Positions 55,009-62,711 of a stretch of DNA of 64,000 bases are shown here, one piece after another; position 1 is the first letter of the stretch, and every line of letters starts with the position of its first letter. Position numbers and translations under genes: made by a program. The stretch covers positions 496,001 through 560,000 of the forward strand of contig NZ_JAACFS010000001.1 of the NCBI RefSeq assembly GCF_029051645.1, in the 5' to 3' direction. The DNA comes from Bradyrhizobium sp. CSA112 (GTDB lineage Bacteria; Pseudomonadota; Alphaproteobacteria; Rhizobiales; Xanthobacteraceae). The notes beneath the pieces were generated by a model. That model did not search any database and had not been told where the DNA came from. It saw only the letters and a program-made list of their open reading frames with translations.

Positions 55009-56279
55009 CCGACATTGGTGTCCGACCCGAAAATGAGCCTAGGAATGAGAATGTCGAGGATCGGCTCGATGCCGGGTCCGATCGTGTGGCGCTACCGCGG
55101 AAGCGAGGTCGTCGTTACGGAGCGGCGCTACTCGGCGGAACGGCGCTGTTACTGCTCGTGGGCGGCCTTGCAGAGGGCGCCTGGCGCCACCACGAGGCCG
55201 ACCTCGGGGTGGCGGCCACTTCGCAACAGAGCACGGCGTTTGTCCCGAACGTTCGCGTCGCCGCAGTGCGTGCCGCCGGTAGCACGACCACCGTCACATT
55301 GCCGGCGACCACAACGGCGTTTGAGGCCGCGAATATTTTCGCGCGCACCAGCGGCTACATCGAAAAGCGCTATGTCGATATCGGCGATCACGTCAAGGCG
55401 GGAGACCTGCTGGCCAGCATTGTCGCTCCTGAACTCGACCATCAGATTACCCAAGCCAAGGCGACACTGGCTCAGAACCGGGCCACATTGCAGCAGACAC
55501 AAGCAAGCCGCGATCTGGCCCAGGTCACCAATGCGCGCGACAGCAACCTGGTCAAGCAGGGATGGCTCACGCTTCAGCAAGGCGACAACGACCGTCTCAC
55601 CCTGGAGGCACAGAAGGCTGCGGTTGAAGTGGCTCAGGCGAATATTGCAGCCCAGGAAGCCCAAATTCGAATACTCGAGCAGGAGAAGGCCTATCAGCGC
55701 GTCGTGGCGCCGTTCGACGGCGTTATCACACAGCGCAATATCGACAACGGCAGCCTGGTGACATCTGGGTCGACCTTCATGTTCACGTTGATGCATTCCA
55801 ACGTTATCCGCACCCAGGTGTTCGTGCCGCAGGATGAGGCGTTTGGGCTTGGACCCGGCGTTGACGCGGTGGTTCGTGTTCCCGAGATTCCGGATCGCAA
55901 TTTTCCGGGCAAAGTGACGCGGATCGCGGACGCGTTGCAGCCCGGAAGCCGGACGCTTCTGACCGAGATCGATGTTCCCAATCCGGACAGCGCGCTGAGT
56001 CCTGGAATCTACTGCACCGTCGAGCTGTTCATCCCGCGCAAGACGCCGGCGATGATCATACCGGCCGACGCTGTCGTATTCGATCAAAATGGCCTGCATG
56101 TCGCCGTGGTCCGCAATGGTGCCGTGCATTTGCAGAAGATCACGATCGCGCGCGACTTCGGTACGGCAGTCGAGGTGCACGATGGCGTAAATCCGGGTGA
56201 TCAAGTCGTTCTCAATCCGATGGTGAATCTAACGGAAGGCAGCAAGGTCGCGGTGCGCCATGAAACGAAGACAGGCTAG
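55005..56279 (+). CDS. RND efflux periplasmic adaptor (membrane fusion protein)
   Basis: 424 aa. A single N-terminal membrane anchor (GAALLGGTALLLLVGGLAEG, about 40-59) is followed by the lipoyl half (GYIEKRYVDIGDHVKAGDLL), a coiled-coil hairpin (QAKATLAQNRATLQQTQASR), the second lipoyl half (YQRVVAPFDGVITQRNIDNG) and the beta-barrel (SPGIYCTVELFIPRKTPAMI). It links the permease to an outer-membrane channel. It overlaps the permease stop by four bases. Confidence 0.94.
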   Translation: MTDIGVRPENEPRNENVEDRLDAGSDRVALPRKRGRRYGAALLGGTALLLLVGGLAEGAWRHHEADLGVAATSQQSTAFVPNVRVAAVRAAGSTTTVTLPATTTAFEAANIFARTSGYIEKRYVDIGDHVKAGDLLASIVAPELDHQITQAKATLAQNRATLQQTQASRDLAQVTNARDSNLVKQGWLTLQQGDNDRLTLEAQKAAVEVAQANIAAQEAQIRILEQEKAYQRVVAPFDGVITQRNIDNGSLVTSGSTFMFTLMHSNVIRTQVFVPQDEAFGLGPGVDAVVRVPEIPDRNFPGKVTRIADALQPGSRTLLTEIDVPNPDSALSPGIYCTVELFIPRKTPAMIIPADAVVFDQNGLHVAVVRNGAVHLQKITIARDFGTAVEVHDGVNPGDQVVLNPMVNLTEGSKVAVRHETKTG

Positions 56280-56280
56280 A

Positions 56281-57285
56281 ATGATGCCGGGGAAGCAGAC
56301 GCGATGCTTGCTGTTCACGGCGGGCATTTTGCTGTTGGGCTGCAACGCCGGCTTCGCACAGGTCTCCACCATGGGCACCACGGCCATGGGTCTTGCAACG
56401 ACGCCGGGGACTATCCTTATTTCTCCACTCAATGGCCCCGGCCCGTTCTCGGCGGTCACACAGCCGGGCACTCCCGGCACGACGCTGGCGCCGGTGCCGT
56501 TGGCATCCGACCCCACAACGCCCGGGACGGTCGTGGCCTGCGCCATACCAATAGGTCAGATCGCGCCCGGGACCCCGGCGGTGCCGGTTACATCGATGCC
56601 GACAACCGGCGGCGTAACCGGATCGCTGCTATCGGTGCCGACGATACCAGCGGAGCCTTCCGCATCCACAACGGCTGACGGTCTTGCGCCATTGCTGCCG
56701 TTGTCCGCACAACCGGCTACGTCGTTCATGACGGATATTTTCGGCTCGACAATACCGGCGCCGCAGCCGCCCACGGTGCCGGCTCTGCCTCAGCCTTCCA
56801 TCGTCGCTCCGCCGGTACCGATTCTATCGAGGGCTTCAGGCACGGTTTCCACAGCCATGGCGCGGGGCACAAATGCGATGACGCCGTCGGCGGCGACGAC
56901 GTCATCCAGCGCCTTGGGAACCATTCCCACGTCCCTCGTCGCCAGCACGACCGGAACGATATCGCCGGTGCCGCCGCTAGGCAGCTCGTCGACCATCCTA
57001 TGCAGCTCTTCGCCGGGAGGTCCCCCGACCAACGGTGCCGCCTTGCCCCTCTCGACGCCGGAAATTACGGCAAGTCCGCCGCCCGGTACGATCCAGCCCG
57101 ACATGACGCCGCTTGCCACCACCAGCCTCGATCCGACGACGGCGGTGGTGCCGACGCCGAACACGTCGGTCTGCGCCGAGAGCACGACGATGAATTTGAT
57201 GACACCTGCCACGATGGCCCCGGCCAATGCCACGGGTGCCGCCGCCACGCCGGGCGTATCGTCTTCGTGGCCGTCAGGCTGCTGA
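56281..57285 (+). CDS. Ala/Pro/Thr-rich low-complexity secreted protein
   Basis: 334 aa from ATG 56281, immediately after the adaptor stop; ATG 56260, inside the adaptor gene, would add seven basic residues. The N-terminus MMPGKQTRCLLFTAGILLLG then CNAGFAQ is a signal peptide, either a lipobox-like LLGC or a Sec site after FAQ. The rest is a low-complexity sequence of P, T, A, S, G with no domain (PAVPVTSMPTTGG, PQPPTVPALPQPS). It could be an extended periplasmic or cell-surface linker. It may be cotranscribed with the pump. Confidence 0.65.
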   Translation: MMPGKQTRCLLFTAGILLLGCNAGFAQVSTMGTTAMGLATTPGTILISPLNGPGPFSAVTQPGTPGTTLAPVPLASDPTTPGTVVACAIPIGQIAPGTPAVPVTSMPTTGGVTGSLLSVPTIPAEPSASTTADGLAPLLPLSAQPATSFMTDIFGSTIPAPQPPTVPALPQPSIVAPPVPILSRASGTVSTAMARGTNAMTPSAATTSSSALGTIPTSLVASTTGTISPVPPLGSSSTILCSSSPGGPPTNGAALPLSTPEITASPPPGTIQPDMTPLATTSLDPTTAVVPTPNTSVCAESTTMNLMTPATMAPANATGAAATPGVSSSWPSGC

Positions 57286-57686
57286 GAGGGCAATTAGCCT
57301 TCGCGCATCGGCCGACGATGGCCGAAGGCAGTAAGCCGCAGAGCCGGCCAGGGAAATCACGGAAGTCCTGACGCCCGCGCGCCACGCGACAGTACCGAAC
57401 TCTAAAACCCAGTTTAATGGTAAACCCGATCAACCCGACCTAGATTCACTAACAGCGGCCCCACCGCGATTGTCCCCTCAAGCGGTGGGCAGATGGCCGC
57501 CGACCGGGCGACGCACGCCACGCCTTTTGCCACGAATGAGGCGTGGCGGCGTTGTCCGGCTCTCTTGAGGAGAAACCTATGGCATTTGCAGGTCGTTGAC
57601 ATGGCACTGGTCTCGGCAAGCGTGCGGTCGTGGCGGCCGAAACTTTGGGATCTGCGAAAGCTTTCGCTGCAATTGGGAATCGATTG
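57286..57686. other. 401-bp stretch before the response regulator, no recognised gene
   Basis: Only short, mutually overlapping frames. The AT-richer piece near 57396-57450 (AACTCTAAAACCCAGTTTAA) is the best promoter region for the response regulator. Confidence 0.4.
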
Positions 57687-58364
57687 ATGACAAAAGTGCT
57701 GTTGATCGAGGATGATAGCGAGACGGCCGAGGAAATCACCGCCGAGCTGGCCGACCGCGGTTTTGAAGTCGAATGGTCGGCTAACGGCATTGATGGCCTC
57801 GACAAGGCGCGATCGTCGCGGCCGGACGCCATGATCGTCGATCGACTGTTGCCCGGAATGGATGGACTTACGGTGATCGAGGCGCTGCGGAAGGACCAGG
57901 TGCGTTCCCCGGTGCTCGTGCTGAGCGCGCTCGGCGCTGTGGACGACCGCGTGCGTGGACTGCGGATGGGTGGCGATGATTATCTCACCAAACCCTTTGC
58001 GATCGTCGAACTTGTAGCGAGGCTGGAGGCGTTGCTACGCCGTCCGGCGGAATCGCGCGAAACGACACTGCGGGCAGGGCCGCTCGAGCTCGACCTGATC
58101 GAACGCACCGCCAAACGCGGTGATCGCGTCATCGATTTGTTGCCGCGCGAGTTTCGTCTGCTCGAATATATGATGCAACGTAGCGACCAGCTTCTGACAC
58201 GCGCCATGCTTCTGGAGGAAGTCTGGAATTACAAGTTCGTTCCAGCGACCAATCTTGTCGACGTGCATATGGGCCGCTTGCGCCATAAGGTGGACGGGCC
58301 TGGCGACGTCCCTATGATCCACAATGTCCGCGGCGCCGGCTTTATTCTTCGCACTGGACCATAA
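57687..58364 (+). CDS. OmpR-family response regulator
   Basis: 225 aa, start at MTKVLLIEDD. Acidic pocket D9/D10, phosphoacceptor D52 (MIVDRLLPGMDG) and K102 (DDYLTKPF) are present. The C-terminal OmpR winged helix includes LLPREFRLLEYMMQRSDQLL and the recognition end TNLVDVHMGRLRHKVDG. It is in the CzcR/QseB-like group often paired with RND pumps. A kinase remnant follows directly; the intact kinase is at 60893. Confidence 0.94.
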   Translation: MTKVLLIEDDSETAEEITAELADRGFEVEWSANGIDGLDKARSSRPDAMIVDRLLPGMDGLTVIEALRKDQVRSPVLVLSALGAVDDRVRGLRMGGDDYLTKPFAIVELVARLEALLRRPAESRETTLRAGPLELDLIERTAKRGDRVIDLLPREFRLLEYMMQRSDQLLTRAMLLEEVWNYKFVPATNLVDVHMGRLRHKVDGPGDVPMIHNVRGAGFILRTGP

Positions 58365-58431
58365 GCGTCTAATGGCCGGGAGCAATGTGCCGTCGTTGAC
58401 GTCTAGCGGGATATCCGGGTGGCGAGATCTA

Positions 58432-58545
58432 ATGCGGGCAACCGAAATTCATACGTTCGAGTACTTTTCAGTGGACCCTGGCGGTGGTGGGCGTACTCGC
58501 CGTTTTCGTCGGGGTAAAGCACGCCGGTTTGTTGGGTGCGGACGG
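58432..58545 (+). pseudogene. Possible 5' remnant of a sensor histidine kinase
   Basis: After the response regulator, ATG 58432 opens MRATEIHTF, and one frame over the sequence reads FIRSSTFQWTLAVVGVLAVF, then VGVKHAG. This resembles the first membrane helix of the kinase at 60893 (FARSTTLRWAVLVAAIFTTL) and similar kinases. A frameshift and the loss of everything downstream would make it a stub of the original adjacent kinase. The stretch is short, so the call is tentative. Confidence 0.42.
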
Positions 58546-58656
58546 CCGTAGGATAACCAGGCAACATGGAGCAGCTTCCGTCCGAACTCAGGACGAATGA
58601 TATCGTCCATGACGTGTCGGTCGTTCGGATGCTTCCGACAGGACGGGATACTCGCG

Positions 58657-58836
58657 TCATCCGCGCATTCGCCAGCTGCCGCCCATGTGACCGCCACCGA
58701 AGCCGCCATCCATGTGGCCCCCGCCGAAGCCGCCGCCCATATGGCCGCCACCGCCGCCGCGTGCTTGTGCACCGGTGGCGAGAAGGCTGCCGGCCAGTAC
58801 CGCGCTTGCCAAAATCATCATTACTCGTCCTCTCAT
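58657..58836 (-). CDS. Small secreted Gly/Met/His-rich protein
   Basis: 59 aa starting MRGRVMMILASAVLAGSLLA, a signal peptide with cleavage near AQA. The mature chain is built of repeats (GGGGGHMGGGFGGGHMDG, then GFGGGHMGGSWRMRG), spaced His-Met pairs in glycine. Such composition could bind metal, but no family function is established. Upstream it has AAGGAGAATG. The same ARGGGG-HM start is seen in the protein at 23011. It lies opposite in direction to the response regulator. Confidence 0.65.
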   Translation of the reverse strand: MRGRVMMILASAVLAGSLLATGAQARGGGGGHMGGGFGGGHMDGGFGGGHMGGSWRMRG

Positions 58837-59025
58837 GACATTCTCCTTGGGATCGGCGGGCTTTCCGTTGCAGAGCCTGGTCAGACGCTGGCATGTACGA
58901 GTAGGGCCAACCGCCAACGTCGCGATAGGTGCGAGATGGGGATGCTTACTCATGCTCTCGACTAAATTCGCGTTCAGTCATCCGAATTGGATACCGGGTG
59001 CGTTCGCGCCAGACAAGGAGCGCAG

Positions 59026-59052
59026 CAAAGCCCCGACCAGGCCAGGGCTTTG
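59026..59052 (-). terminator. Terminator-like hairpin downstream of the 59078 gene
   Basis: CAAAGCCC and GGGCTTTG form an 8-bp stem with an 11-base loop. It begins 26 bases after the stop of the minus-strand gene ending at 59078; the minus transcript ends its stem in CUUUG. Confidence 0.6.
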
Positions 59053-59077
59053 TTGGGACGTAGCGCGGTTGCTTCTG

Positions 59078-59329
59078 TCACTTGAACTGCGGAATTGTCG
59101 GGATGGTTATGCGCGGCGGCGGCAGCGGAGCCATCCTTGAAGCGTTGGCGATGCCGCTTGGATCGGCAAACACATTGTTCATTCCACCGAGATTTGCGGG
59201 CCCCGGAGGGATTCCACTGATGGGTATGTTTCCCATGCCCGCTTCACCCGCCATTCTCGCATACGCAGCCGCAGGCGCCACCAACAGCACGAGCAGTGCA
59301 CCAATGATCTTGGTCGAGGTTCTGGACAT
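59078..59329 (-). CDS. Small secreted protein of unknown function
   Basis: 83 aa: signal peptide MSRTSTKIIGALLVLLVAPA with cleavage after AYA or YAR, then a Pro/Gly/Met-containing chain (NIPISGIPPGPANLGGMNN) ending TIPTIPQFK. An AGGAG ribosome site precedes the start. A hairpin terminator follows. No known domain. It is one of three small exported proteins between the response regulator and the kinase. Confidence 0.65.
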   Translation of the reverse strand: MSRTSTKIIGALLVLLVAPAAAYARMAGEAGMGNIPISGIPPGPANLGGMNNVFADPSGIANASRMAPLPPPRITIPTIPQFK

Positions 59330-59596
59330 GGACGAAACTCCTACTTCTTGAGAGCCCTGAATGAGACATAGGTCTGTCCGTCCGTGCGCACCACTAAATT
59401 CGAGCTTAATGCAGCCCGGGATCAGCGTTCTCGCAAATCGAAGTGCAAGCGATCATGTAAAAATCGTTTTAGCTTGCTGAAGCCGAATTTAGTGGGACTG
59501 GTCGAGCTTCGGCCTACCTCCGTGATGACGCATCTGAACATTCAGGGCGAAGGCGAGAATTCAGAAGTTCGCCCACATTCACGGAGAAGACAGGTC

Positions 59597-59905
59597 ATGA
59601 CCAAATTCAGGATATTTAGCGCGGCAGCCCTTCTGTCGCTGGCGTTCGCAACACCGGTATTCGCGCAGGCCGCGATCCAGGAGCCGGGTGCCTTCGCGTT
59701 CTACTACCCCAACAATGACGTCCTCAACGGCGGCCGCCCCACGCCGGCGGCGGGCCCGAACGCTCTGACACCGGAGATATTCGAAAGCGGTGGCCCGCTC
59801 ATGAACAGTAGCGCGAACGGCTCATCGTGCGAGCGGTACCGTTCGTTCGATCCGGCTTCCGGGACGTTCCTTGGACATGACGGTCGACGGCACGTCTGCC
59901 AGTAA
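59597..59905 (+). CDS. Small secreted protein of unknown function
   Basis: 102 aa from the ATG at MTKFRIFSAA with ACAGG upstream; the open frame extends further 5' but without signal-peptide character. A signal peptide ends at VFAQ (residue ~24). The mature part (EPGAFAFYYPNNDVLNGG, then SSCERYRSFDPASGTFLG) has two cysteines near the C-terminus. I associate this pattern with uncharacterised Bradyrhizobium exported proteins. No function is known. Confidence 0.68.
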   Translation: MTKFRIFSAAALLSLAFATPVFAQAAIQEPGAFAFYYPNNDVLNGGRPTPAAGPNALTPEIFESGGPLMNSSANGSSCERYRSFDPASGTFLGHDGRRHVCQ

Positions 59906-60031
59906 CTGGCATGCAGCATCAATGCTGGCGGCCGGGACCGGCAGCGACAGATGGAAGAGGTCGTATCGGCAACGATGCGGCCTTCTCCATGAGCTGCTCC
60001 TCAAGCGATGACCTTGGCGGACGGGATCCAG

Positions 60032-60280
60032 TCAAGGGCCCTGGATTGGCAAGCTTTGAAACAGGCGCAGCGATGCCCGGCAAGCGGCGCCAGTCTCGGC
60101 TGCCGCGATCGAACGGGGAGTCGGCTGATGACCACGCAACGCATCGAGGCTTTCCGGTTTCCAAGAATCAAAGCCCGCCCGTCTTTCGACCGCCGCGTCA
60201 ACCTGAACCTGTACGCGAGCAACCAAATGCGTGCAGGGGCTTGCGGAAGCAGGCGATGCTGCGCCGATAAGCGCGAGCAT
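60032..60280 (-). CDS. Candidate small exported protein, possibly frameshifted
   Basis: 82 aa. The start MLALIGAASPASAS is a short signal-peptide-like stretch, followed by CTHLVARVQVQVDAAVERRA and HQPTPRSIAAAE. HQPTPxSIAxAE recalls small secreted rhizobial proteins whose C-terminal half is a helical ALxRARxAD segment; here that half is replaced by RLFQSLPIQGP and a stop. It could be a frameshifted remnant. No other gene is seen between 59906 and 60564. Confidence 0.33.
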   Translation of the reverse strand: MLALIGAASPASASPCTHLVARVQVQVDAAVERRAGFDSWKPESLDALRGHQPTPRSIAAAETGAACRASLRLFQSLPIQGP

Positions 60281-60564
60281 CGCGACTTGGAGTCTCAGAA
60301 CTTAGTTCATGGGCTGATCCTGCAACGCTGACGTGCGGCCGAGTTTGGCGTGGACCGCTGAGTGGCAGAGCCAATGTCCGCCGTCTTCCACGAATGCACG
60401 GCCGGAACCTCGCAACTTGTCGAAGACGGTCGACCGCGAGGCAACAGGGGGCTCGTGTCGCTGATCTCTCGACGGCGTGCGAAGTTGAAAACGCACATGA
60501 TCGAAGGAATACGCAAGTTCCTCCGGGGCTTAGGGTTGCAAAACCTAACCTGGAGTAATCTCCC

Positions 60565-60758
60565 ATGAAATACACCAAAGCCTACTTGACCTTTGCGGCC
60601 GCTCTTTCTCTTGCCTCGACATTGGCCCCGGCCGGTGCCGAGCCGCGAGGGCCGCGATCAAGGGTGCCAGCCACTCCTTGTTCGAGTCTCATCCGAAAGA
60701 GGGGGCGTCCGTGATTACAAACGCCGCCCGCAAGGTCGAGAAAATGGCAACTCGCTGA
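60565..60758 (+). pseudogene. Remnant of a secreted alpha/beta hydrolase, paralogue of the gene at 37118
   Basis: The leader MKYTKAYLTFAAALSLASTL, then APAGAEP, matches the signal peptide of the 37118 hydrolase (MKRLTACLAFAAAFSLLSAA, VPASAEP). After a large internal deletion and a frame change, the C-terminus IKGASHSLFESHPKEGASVI, TNAARKVEKMATR-stop matches PGASHSVYESHPKEVAAVIT, NAARNVEKLAAR-stop. Even the upstream CCTAACCTGGAGTAATCTCCC matches AACCTGGAGTGATCT. About 200 codons, including the nucleophile elbow, are missing. Confidence 0.85.
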
Positions 60759-60892
60759 ACGACGTCAGTTACCGACGAATGCAAGCCAGTCATATTGATG
60801 GAACGTGGGCGCTTCATTCCAAGCCTCGCAGGTACTCCCCAAGGCAAGCAGAAAACCGGAATGCCGCTGTGGTCTCTCGGGGGACGAATCTT

Positions 60893-62245
60893 ATGCGATT
60901 GCCTGACTTCGCGCGCTCGACCACGCTGCGGTGGGCCGTGCTGGTGGCCGCCATATTCACCACTCTTACGATTGCGATGCTCGGGTTCGTCTACCTGAAA
61001 ACAAAGCATGATCTGACGACGCGATCGGATCGTATGATTGCCTCGCAACTGAGCCTTTTTGCGGACTTGTCGCCCGCGCGGAGATTGGAGGCGATTGATG
61101 AGCTTCTGAAGCAGGATCCGGGCCGCGTTCGGCTCGCAGGATTGTTTGATTCAGACCGCCGCAGGTTGGCGGGCAACCTCGACGCGCTGCCGCCTATCCT
61201 GAAGATCGATGATGAAGTACAAGGCGTCATCGTCGACAGGGTCGACGAAGCTGGCCGGGAGAAACAGGCCGTCCGCCTGATCGCGCGAAACTTGCCGAAC
61301 GGCGACGTACTGGTGATCGGGCGAAACGTCGATGAAGTCGGGGAGATCGCCCTCGTGGAGGGTATAGCGATCGCGCTTGGTCTGCTTCCCGCCGTGCTTC
61401 TTTGCCTTGCCGTCGGTGTGGCGCTGAACGCTCGCGCCCGGCGTCGTATCGTTGAGGTCAACGAGCGGGTCGAGCGCATCGTTGCCGGCAACCTGCGTGA
61501 ACGACTCCCTCATCGCAAGACCGACGATCCCTTCTCCAGACTTGCCATAGTAGTCAACGGCATGCTCGACGAGATGGAAGCCCTTATCCAATCCCTCGCA
61601 GGCATCGGCAATGACATAGCGCATGATTTGCGTACACCACTCACTCGGGCGCGGCTGATGCTTGAGCGCGGGCGCACGGGCGCCCAGACGCTCGAGCAAC
61701 TGCAGGCGGTTGCAGACAAAACCATAGAGGCACTCGATCAGGGGCTTTCGATAGTCACCGCTATTTTGCGGCTTGCAGAAATCGAGAGAAGCCAGCGATT
61801 ATCAGGATTTGGCAACGTCGCGTTTGCGGATCTGATACGCGAAGTGGCGGATATGTACCAACCGATAGCGGAAGACAAAGGAATTGCTCTCGTGATCCAC
61901 TCGCTGCACGAACTGAACGTGCAGGGTGACCGGGACTTGCTGATCGAGGCGGTCGCCAACCTCGTCGACAACGCCATCAAATTTACACCGGTCGGCGGGC
62001 AGGTGGAGATTGGAATATTTCGCTGCAACGGCCAGGATATTGTGCGCGTGAGCGATACCGGTTCCGGCATAAGCGAACACGAGCGTGACGCGGTCCTAAG
62101 ACGTTTCTACCGGTCGGATAAAGTAAGACATACGTCGGGCTTGGGTCTTGGCCTTAACCTGGTAGCGGCCATTGTTAAGTTGCACGGTTTTCGATTCACG
62201 ATCCATCCAGGGGCCGGGTGCGTCGTTGAGATTGCATGCTCATAG
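60893..62245 (+). CDS. Sensor histidine kinase
   Basis: 450 aa from ATG 60893; the longer open frame upstream runs through the hydrolase remnant. TM1 (RWAVLVAAIFTTLTIAMLGF, 13-32), a periplasmic sensor of ~115 residues, TM2 (ALGLLPAVLLCLAVGVALNA), HAMP, H-box H244 (IAHDLRTPLTRA), N-box VDNAIKFTP, G1 DTGSGISEHE and G2 GLGLGLNLVAAI are all present. It likely phosphorylates the regulator at 57687, although 2.5 kb lies between them. Confidence 0.92.
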   Translation: MRLPDFARSTTLRWAVLVAAIFTTLTIAMLGFVYLKTKHDLTTRSDRMIASQLSLFADLSPARRLEAIDELLKQDPGRVRLAGLFDSDRRRLAGNLDALPPILKIDDEVQGVIVDRVDEAGREKQAVRLIARNLPNGDVLVIGRNVDEVGEIALVEGIAIALGLLPAVLLCLAVGVALNARARRRIVEVNERVERIVAGNLRERLPHRKTDDPFSRLAIVVNGMLDEMEALIQSLAGIGNDIAHDLRTPLTRARLMLERGRTGAQTLEQLQAVADKTIEALDQGLSIVTAILRLAEIERSQRLSGFGNVAFADLIREVADMYQPIAEDKGIALVIHSLHELNVQGDRDLLIEAVANLVDNAIKFTPVGGQVEIGIFRCNGQDIVRVSDTGSGISEHERDAVLRRFYRSDKVRHTSGLGLGLNLVAAIVKLHGFRFTIHPGAGCVVEIACS

Positions 62246-62711
62246 GCGCCGACGCTGGCGTGACCCTCGAGATCGTTAAATCGTTTGAATGAGATCAACG
62301 TGCAAAACGTACGCCCGAAGCTTTCTCAAACAGAAGTTACTGGCGAATAACAACTCCATTCCGATGGAGCCTGCGCCCGCCTACATCATCCAAGGAGACC
62401 AAGATGAAGTTGGCATTGAGCGACGCCGCCGCTGTTGCCGCGGCTTCGGTGATTGGTCGCTGCGGACCGTCACCGTCATGCCGGAAACGAGTGCCACGTT
62501 CGGCGGCACCTCGCAAAAAAATTTGCCAACCGCCGACTCATACTTGCTCCAGCCGCCACTGCGGGTGCTGTCGGTCCCGTTCTTGGTTCACCGTCAATCC
62601 CGCTGCGGCCCGGATCGGCACAAGCCTTCTTGGCCGTCATGCTTGGTTCGCTGAGTATTTTGGGTGAGCGCCGCCGTCCGAACTACAGCCCACCGATCGG
62701 TATCCCGCTTT
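62246..62711. other. 466-bp stretch between kinase and porin, no confident gene
   Basis: An ATG at 62404 with AAGGAGACC upstream opens MKLALSDAAAVAAASVIG, signal-peptide-like, but the frame then becomes Cys/Arg-rich and ends at 62667. Other frames in the same stretch (for example LILAPAATAGAVGPVLG) also look coding in pieces, so a frameshifted small exported protein is possible. Confidence 0.35.

Noticed and set aside
58403..58894. Longer minus-strand frames covering the Gly/Met/His-rich gene
   Set aside because: Other frames give Arg-rich shadow peptides; only the 58657-58836 frame has a signal peptide and regular repeats.
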